From positions 1 through 64,000 of the forward strand of contig JADCFA010000004.1 in assembly GCA_020249775.1 (NCBI GenBank): a DNA stretch of 64,000 bases, read 5' to 3'. The DNA is from Roseomonas sp. Its GTDB lineage: Bacteria; Pseudomonadota; Alphaproteobacteria; Acetobacterales; Acetobacteraceae. Below, one piece after another: positions 60,358-64,000 of this stretch. Under the pieces are notes generated by a model. That model was given only the letters and a program-made list of their open reading frames with translations, made no database searches and was not told where the DNA came from. The stretch's first letter is position 1. Each line of letters starts with the position of its first letter. The position numbers and the translations under genes were made by a program.

Positions 60358-61107
60358 ATGAACGACACCGCCGCCCCAGAGACAGATTTCGGTTACCGCA
60401 AAATCCCCAAGGCCGAAAAGGCCGGCATGGTGCGCGCCGTGTTTGAAAGCGTCGCGCCCAAATATGATGTGATGAATGATCTGATGTCGCTTGGCGTGCA
60501 TCGGGTCTGGAAACGCATTTTTGTCAATGCCATTGGCGCCGGGCCGCATGACACGCTGCTCGATCTTGCCGGCGGCACAGGCGATATCTCCTTCCTCGCG
60601 CTGGAACGCGGCGCCGGGCGGGTGATCCTGACCGATGTGAACCCCGCCATGCTGGAAGTGGCGCAGGGCCGCGCCCTGTCACGCGGGCTGGTCAGTGGGC
60701 TGTCCTTCATGTGCGTGGATGCCGAGCGTATTCCACTGCCCGATCGCAGTGTGGAGCGTGTGTCCATCGCCTTGGGGCTGCGCAATTGCACCGACAAGGA
60801 TGCGGTTTTGGCCGAGGCACGGCGCGTGCTCCGCCCCGGCGGGCGGTTTCATTGCCTGGAATTTTCCAAGCTTGAGGTCGCGGCGCTCGACGCGCTTTAT
60901 GATGCCTGGTCCTTCAAGGCGCTGCCCGTGATTGGTGAATATGTCGCGAAGGATCGCGCTTCCTATGAATACCTGGCCGAGAGTATCCGCATGTTCCCCG
61001 ATCAGGAAACGCTGGCGGCCATGATGCGCCGCGCGGGGCTGGAACGTGTTGCCTATCGCAACCTTTCGGGCGGTATTGTCGCCATGCATAGCGGCTGGCG
61101 TTTGTAA
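60358..61107 (+). CDS. ubiE: Demethylmenaquinone / 2-methoxy-6-polyprenyl-1,4-benzoquinol methyltransferase
   Basis: This SAM-dependent C-methyltransferase for ubiquinone (and menaquinone if made) has 249 residues. [26 protein letters not shown] is the UbiE signature. [19 protein letters not shown] is the SAM loop. [33 protein letters not shown] and [21 protein letters not shown] are typical. The start at 60358 is set by the family N-terminus; an upstream frame overlapping mutM is discarded. Unlike most alphaproteobacteria, ubiB does not follow. Confidence 0.95.
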   Translation: MNDTAAPETDFGYRKIPKAEKAGMVRAVFESVAPKYDVMNDLMSLGVHRVWKRIFVNAIGAGPHDTLLDLAGGTGDISFLALERGAGRVILTDVNPAMLEVAQGRALSRGLVSGLSFMCVDAERIPLPDRSVERVSIALGLRNCTDKDAVLAEARRVLRPGGRFHCLEFSKLEVAALDALYDAWSFKALPVIGEYVAKDRASYEYLAESIRMFPDQETLAAMMRRAGLERVAYRNLSGGIVAMHSGWRL

Positions 61108-61113
61108 AAAACC

Positions 61114-61314
61114 TTATTCCGGATCGGGCGGCAGGCCGGCAACAGGCGCGCGGGAGTCTTCCGCCCAATCGGAGCTCTGCTTCATGCGGCTTCGAAGGAG
61201 ATAGCCCGCACCAAGCCCAAGCGCGCCAAGCCCCGCCAGCCCGGCAAAGCCAATTGCCGCCACACCACCCAAGCGCATCACGGCAAGCCCGCAGGCCAGT
61301 CTCGGCAAGATCAT
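61114..61314 (-). CDS. Small membrane protein of unknown function
   Basis: The protein has 66 residues. It has one Gly/Ala-rich hydrophobic stretch (about 10-40: GGVAAIGFAGLAGLGALGLGAGYLL) followed by a charged tail (SRMKQSSDWAEDSRAPVAGLPPDPE), so it is probably a single-span inner-membrane protein. Its ATG overlaps the stop of the 53-residue zinc-ribbon gene as TGATG, and AGGAAAAG precedes it. I do not recognise a family. It is convergent with ubiE. Confidence 0.65.
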   Translation of the reverse strand: MILPRLACGLAVMRLGGVAAIGFAGLAGLGALGLGAGYLLRSRMKQSSDWAEDSRAPVAGLPPDPE

Positions 61315-61475
61315 CAGCTTTTCCTGTTGCTTTGAACTGCCTTATCCCCGGCATCACCTGTTGGAGGCAAGGGCTTTTGCGCAGCACAGGAGCAAAAGGC
61401 CTCACCTTGGGGCAGGCGGTTCACCTGCGTCGCCTCCCCGCAATGGGGGCATTCAATCACCTCACGCGCGGTCAT
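61314..61475 (-). CDS. Small putative zinc-ribbon protein
   Basis: The protein has 53 residues, MTAREVIECPHCGEATQVNR then LPQGEAFCSCAAQK. The CxxC and CxC pairs about 16 residues apart look like a small zinc ribbon. The C-terminal tail is hydrophilic. The start at 61475 is preferred because the upstream extension lacks a pattern. It is translationally coupled to the downstream small membrane protein. Function unknown; a redox or metal-binding role is possible. Confidence 0.6.
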   Translation of the reverse strand: MTAREVIECPHCGEATQVNRLPQGEAFCSCAAQKPLPPTGDAGDKAVQSNRKS

Positions 61476-61516
61476 GCCGGCGGCGCCTGGTTTTCGGGCA
61501 GGCTGCGCGACTTGCT

Positions 61517-62074
61517 TCACCTCGCGCGCCCCACTTCCTGCCATTCGCACAAAAGCGGCGCCTGGCCATTGGTGATTTGTTGCGCCCTTTCGCGTTCCGC
61601 CGCGTTCATGGCCTGCCAAATCTCATCGCGCCGTTGCGCGGCATGCGGCTGGTTCAGCGCCGCGGCACGGCTCATCCAGCCATAGGCAACCGCGCGATTG
61701 GTGGTATGGCCGGTCACCAGGCCCGTTGCCTCCCGCGCCAGGCGCACGCCCTTGACCGTGGTGCCGGAATAAATCTCACCCAGGCGAAAGGCCGCCGGGC
61801 CGTAATCCTGCGCTGCCGAACGACAGAGCCAAGCCACCGCTTGGGGCGTGTTGTAAAACGGGCCGGCGCCTTCGGTCAGCGAACAGCACAGCGCATTGCC
61901 GACCTGATATTGCGCAGCCGGATGGCCAGCGCGGGCGGCATCAATATGGGCGGCATAGGCGGCCTGGTCGCGGGCGATGTTGAGGCCTTCAACAGCGGCG
62001 ACAGTGCAACCGGCCAGCGCCATAGCGCCAAGCAGCGCCAGGGCGCGCCGCGAAAACCGAGCGGATAAGAACAT
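61517..62074 (-). CDS. Sel1-repeat lipoprotein
   Basis: The protein has 185 residues. A signal peptide ends in LALLGAMALAGC, a lipobox. The mature part contains Sel1/TPR-like repeats: HPAAQYQVGNALCC, PQAVAWLCRSAAQDYGPAAFRLGEIY and NRAVAYGWMSRAAALNQPHAAQRRDEIW. Such proteins act as periplasmic or outer-membrane scaffolds for protein contacts. The ATG at 62074 follows AAAGGGG; an upstream start (62143) would put 23 residues before the signal peptide. Its partner is not known. Confidence 0.8.
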   Translation of the reverse strand: MFLSARFSRRALALLGAMALAGCTVAAVEGLNIARDQAAYAAHIDAARAGHPAAQYQVGNALCCSLTEGAGPFYNTPQAVAWLCRSAAQDYGPAAFRLGEIYSGTTVKGVRLAREATGLVTGHTTNRAVAYGWMSRAAALNQPHAAQRRDEIWQAMNAAERERAQQITNGQAPLLCEWQEVGRAR

Positions 62075-62211
62075 GACAGCCCCTTTCAACAGCAGAAGTC
62101 TTCTGCCTGATGGGGTGTCTCCTGGCAGGGCCACCGCGCGCATTCCATGATCGAAATCAATTTCGCGGCGAATAGAGATCAGCGGCGGTTCGGCAGAGAC
62201 CTGATCGGGCC

Positions 62212-62397
62212 TTACGCCTTTCTCTCCCCCTTATCGGGCAAAGGCCGCATGGCGCGAAGCTGCGCGGCCAACGCCCCCTGCCCGGCCAATTCCGCGAGCA
62301 AGGCCGCTTCTTCCCGCGCGGCTTCAAAGCCCAGGCGATAGCCAGCATAGGTCGCCTGATCGAGGCTTTGGCCCAAGGCCTTGCCGATGGCTTGCAT
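62212..62397 (-). CDS. Small uncharacterised helical protein
   Basis: The protein has 61 residues, MQAIGKALGQSLDQATYAGY then RLGFEAAREEAALLAELAGQ. It is mostly Ala/Leu/Glu and predicted to be helical, with no signal or membrane segment. The start is supported by AAGGGGGAAG about 6 bases upstream. It lies just downstream of the tandem-repeat protein on the same strand, 29 bases on, so they may be co-transcribed. Function unknown. Confidence 0.55.
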   Translation of the reverse strand: MQAIGKALGQSLDQATYAGYRLGFEAAREEAALLAELAGQGALAAQLRAMRPLPDKGERKA

Positions 62398-62426
62398 GAA
62401 TGGCTTCCCCCTTGTTAGCGGCGCGT

Positions 62427-62732
62427 TTACCGCCCCTTGCAATACCCCGCACCAGCATGGCTGGTGCCGGATGGGCAGGTCCCGCCCCGGCTTGGCACAT
62501 ATTCCGTCCGCCCATCTGTCCGGCAATAGCCCGCGCCCGCATGGCTGGTGCCGGAAGGGCAAGACCCGTTCTGCGCCGCGACAAACCCCGCGCCGGCGGA
62601 GGATCGGCAATAGCCGGACCCCGCATGGCTGGAACCCGATGGGCAGGACCCGTTATGCGCCGGGACCATTTGCTGCGCGACGGCAGCGCTGGCGGTGATG
62701 AGCAATGCAAGAAACGTAGCGCGGAGTAACAT
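62427..62732 (-). CDS. Secreted protein of three Cys-Gly-His tandem repeats
   Basis: The protein has 101 residues. After a Sec signal peptide (MLLRATFLALLITASAAVAQ) come three repeats: NGSCPSGSSHAGSGYCR, NGSCPSGTSHAGAGYCR and GGTCPSGTSHAGAGYCK, separated by 12-13 residues. Each has two Cys eleven residues apart and a central Ser-His pair. The repeat is also clear in the DNA (GCATGGCTGGTGCCGG). The pattern suggests small disulphide loops or metal-binding units in the periplasm or outside the cell. I do not know a named family. The start at 62732 opens the signal peptide directly. Confidence 0.75.
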   Translation of the reverse strand: MLLRATFLALLITASAAVAQQMVPAHNGSCPSGSSHAGSGYCRSSAGAGFVAAQNGSCPSGTSHAGAGYCRTDGRTEYVPSRGGTCPSGTSHAGAGYCKGR

Positions 62733-62948
62733 CGGGCGATCCTTCATTTGCCTGAGACAAGAAAAGCCGCAGATCGGGGTAATTTCATGACACGCTTAGC
62801 GCAGCGCAGGAAGGCACGACCGCAGAACGCCTTGTCCTCGATAAATGGCATTGTCATCGCTGGTTATTCCGTCCTCCGTGATCTGATCGAATTCAGGGAT
62901 GCCAGAGAATCCGCAAAACACCCCTCCAACCCTCACGGATAGCGTCAT

Positions 62949-63614
62949 TCAATCATGAATCTTGTTGAGGTTCAGCTCGGCACCCCAAGACAAATCCTGG
63001 CGGCCGAGTACGTTCCTGATTCCATAGCGCTCAAATGTTTCAGGCCGAGGCACCAAAAAATGATACGGCACGCCGTCACCCATGCCCTTATCAGGCTTCT
63101 GAGTGCGTTCAAAAAGAGCTTGATCGACGCCCGCACGTTCCAAGTATTTTTGCTCAATCCCCGCCAAAGCCATGAAGCGCGCATGGAGTTCAGAAATTTG
63201 CTGATCAGATAACCCGCCCTCCTCCTTAAATTTTCTTGCCACCTCATGCCAATCCTGCGCCATCAAAGCCGTTAAATTCCCATGAAATCCGACCCAGCCT
63301 CTGCGAATTTCCTTGTTTAATCCGGCAGTGAACAAGTAATTTGCGCATGATGATGCGCAAATGCCATCCACGATCACCGTCAATTGCCTAGGTAGTAAAT
63401 GGCTTGCAAGACGGACCCCGACCTCGACATCACCACCTTTGGAGTCAAGATACAAAATTCTGTCATCTGGGCTAAGGATAGCCTCTAATCTTTCAAAATC
63501 ACCCTGTTGAATATCGCCTCTAAACCTAATCGCGTTGTGGTCGATTCGCTCCCAGGTTCCGCCATTCGCAGAAAGCGAACACAGGAGCATTACAAACACC
63601 ATTGGTTTGATCAT
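62949..63614 (-). CDS. ClpP-fold secreted protein (COG3904-like)
   Basis: The protein has 221 residues. A short signal peptide (MIKPMVFVMLLCSLSANGG) precedes RFRGDIQQGDFERLEAIL, LYLDSKGGDVEVGVRLASHL and VIVDGICASSCANYLFTAG. The last is the crotonase/ClpP nucleophile block with Ser in CASSCA. HGNLTAL follows where the catalytic His normally sits. Such proteins are usually called predicted periplasmic ClpP-like proteins; peptidase activity is not shown. Codon use is more AT-rich than neighbours, so it may be acquired. The start at 63614 was chosen over 63671, which is before the signal peptide. Confidence 0.8.
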   Translation of the reverse strand: MIKPMVFVMLLCSLSANGGTWERIDHNAIRFRGDIQQGDFERLEAILSPDDRILYLDSKGGDVEVGVRLASHLLPRQLTVIVDGICASSCANYLFTAGLNKEIRRGWVGFHGNLTALMAQDWHEVARKFKEEGGLSDQQISELHARFMALAGIEQKYLERAGVDQALFERTQKPDKGMGDGVPYHFLVPRPETFERYGIRNVLGRQDLSWGAELNLNKIHD

Positions 63615-63767
63615 CGCGTGTCCCCAGCTTGACTGATGGTCCTTGAACCCACTGGAAGGGACGCGCGGCACGCAGCGGCATTGCCCGGTGACCCTTCATA
63701 TGCCTCGGACAAGCAAAGCCCCATAGGGAAGTTGATCCGTGCCCCCCTTATGGCGCGGAAGGGTAAA

Positions 63768-64000
63768 TCACACCCTTTCCAGCACTGTCGCAATCCCCTG
63801 CCCCACGCCGATGCACATGGTCGCCAAAGCGCGCTTCAGCTTGCGTTCCTGCATTTCATGCGTGGCGGTTGCGATCAGCCGCGCGCCGCTCATGCCCAGG
63901 GGATGGCCAAGCGCAATCGCGCCACCATTCGGGTTCACCCGCGCATCATCATCGGCAATGCCAAGCCCGCGCAGCACGGCCAGGCCCTGCGCGGCGAAGG
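63768..64000 (-). CDS. Acetyl-CoA acetyltransferase (thiolase), C-terminal part only
   Basis: This is the C-terminal 77 residues of a thiolase; the 5' part lies beyond the window. [36 protein letters not shown] (catalytic His) and [14 protein letters not shown] (second catalytic Cys) are the family ending. The last motif reads CIGVGQG instead of the usual CIGGGQG, a mild change near the active Cys. It could provide the thiolytic step missing from the beta-oxidation operon at 11.8-16.3 kb. Confidence 0.93.
   Translation of the reverse strand, partial: FAAQGLAVLRGLGIADDDARVNPNGGAIALGHPLGMSGARLIATATHEMQERKLKRALATMCIGVGQGIATVLERV

Noticed and set aside
62427-62690. CRISPR array
   Set aside because: The repeated DNA is inside a reading frame, has only three uneven units and no spacers; it is a protein repeat. 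No other CRISPR-like array was seen in the window.

Overview
The window looks like chromosomal DNA of a GC-rich alphaproteobacterium, most probably a Roseomonas-like member of the Acetobacteraceae. The reasons are the high GC content, the many Bug/TctC-type solute receptors, the lipid A/KDO genes of an ordinary Gram-negative, and the mutM-ubiE neighbourhood. This placement is inferred from gene content alone, because no rRNA gene is present.

Layout. 1-2.8 kb: an RND efflux pump (permease cut by the window edge, plus its lipoprotein adaptor). 2.9-6.0 kb: outer-membrane lipid genes (DUF374 acyltransferase, waaA, lpxK). 6.0-9.6 kb: a TetR regulator with a palindromic operator and a DevBCA-type ABC exporter. 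9.7-11.5 kb: an amino-acid receptor and an SDR enzyme. 11.8-16.9 kb: fatty-acid beta-oxidation genes and an HD-domain protein. 17.8-22.2 kb: a large Orn/Lys/Arg-type decarboxylase next to an AspT-type antiporter, probably a proton-consuming decarboxylation/exchange system. 22.2-30.8 kb: a LysR-controlled catabolic cluster with two related NMT1/THI5-like receptors, an ABC ATPase and permease, an SDR, a dihydroorotase/hydantoinase-like enzyme and a second amidohydrolase, which points to uptake and ring opening of an unidentified nitrogen heterocycle. 30.8-34.0 kb: tRNA-Arg and housekeeping genes (pheA, kdsB, cytochrome c, hisN-like). 34.1-41.1 kb: yejABEF peptide importer with two co-transcribed genes.

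41.1-57.5 kb is an accessory zone. It contains decayed insertion sequences (IS110-like and IS1182/IS5-like), copies of a mosaic palindromic intergenic repeat, five Bug/TctC receptors without TctA/TctB membrane partners, a sugar or polyol oxidation cluster (aldo/keto reductase, gluconate-dehydrogenase subunit-3-like protein, GMC flavoenzyme, SDR), an Asp/Glu-racemase-superfamily enzyme, an orphan lipoprotein, a CoA-transferase pair and a very unusual nitrile hydratase. 57.5-64 kb returns to core genes (enoyl-CoA hydratase, mutM, ubiE) mixed with small unknown proteins, a secreted tandem-repeat Cys protein, a ClpP-like secreted protein and the end of a thiolase.

The most striking object is the nitrile hydratase at 52857-53858. 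One reading frame carries only the N-terminal, helical part of a beta subunit, then a His/Asp linker (12 His, 5 Asp), then a complete alpha subunit with the cobalt-type CTLCSC motif. The beta-subunit barrel is absent from the window. The next most interesting items are the two-module palindromic repeat, the decarboxylase/AspT pair, the heterocycle cluster and the three-repeat secreted protein.
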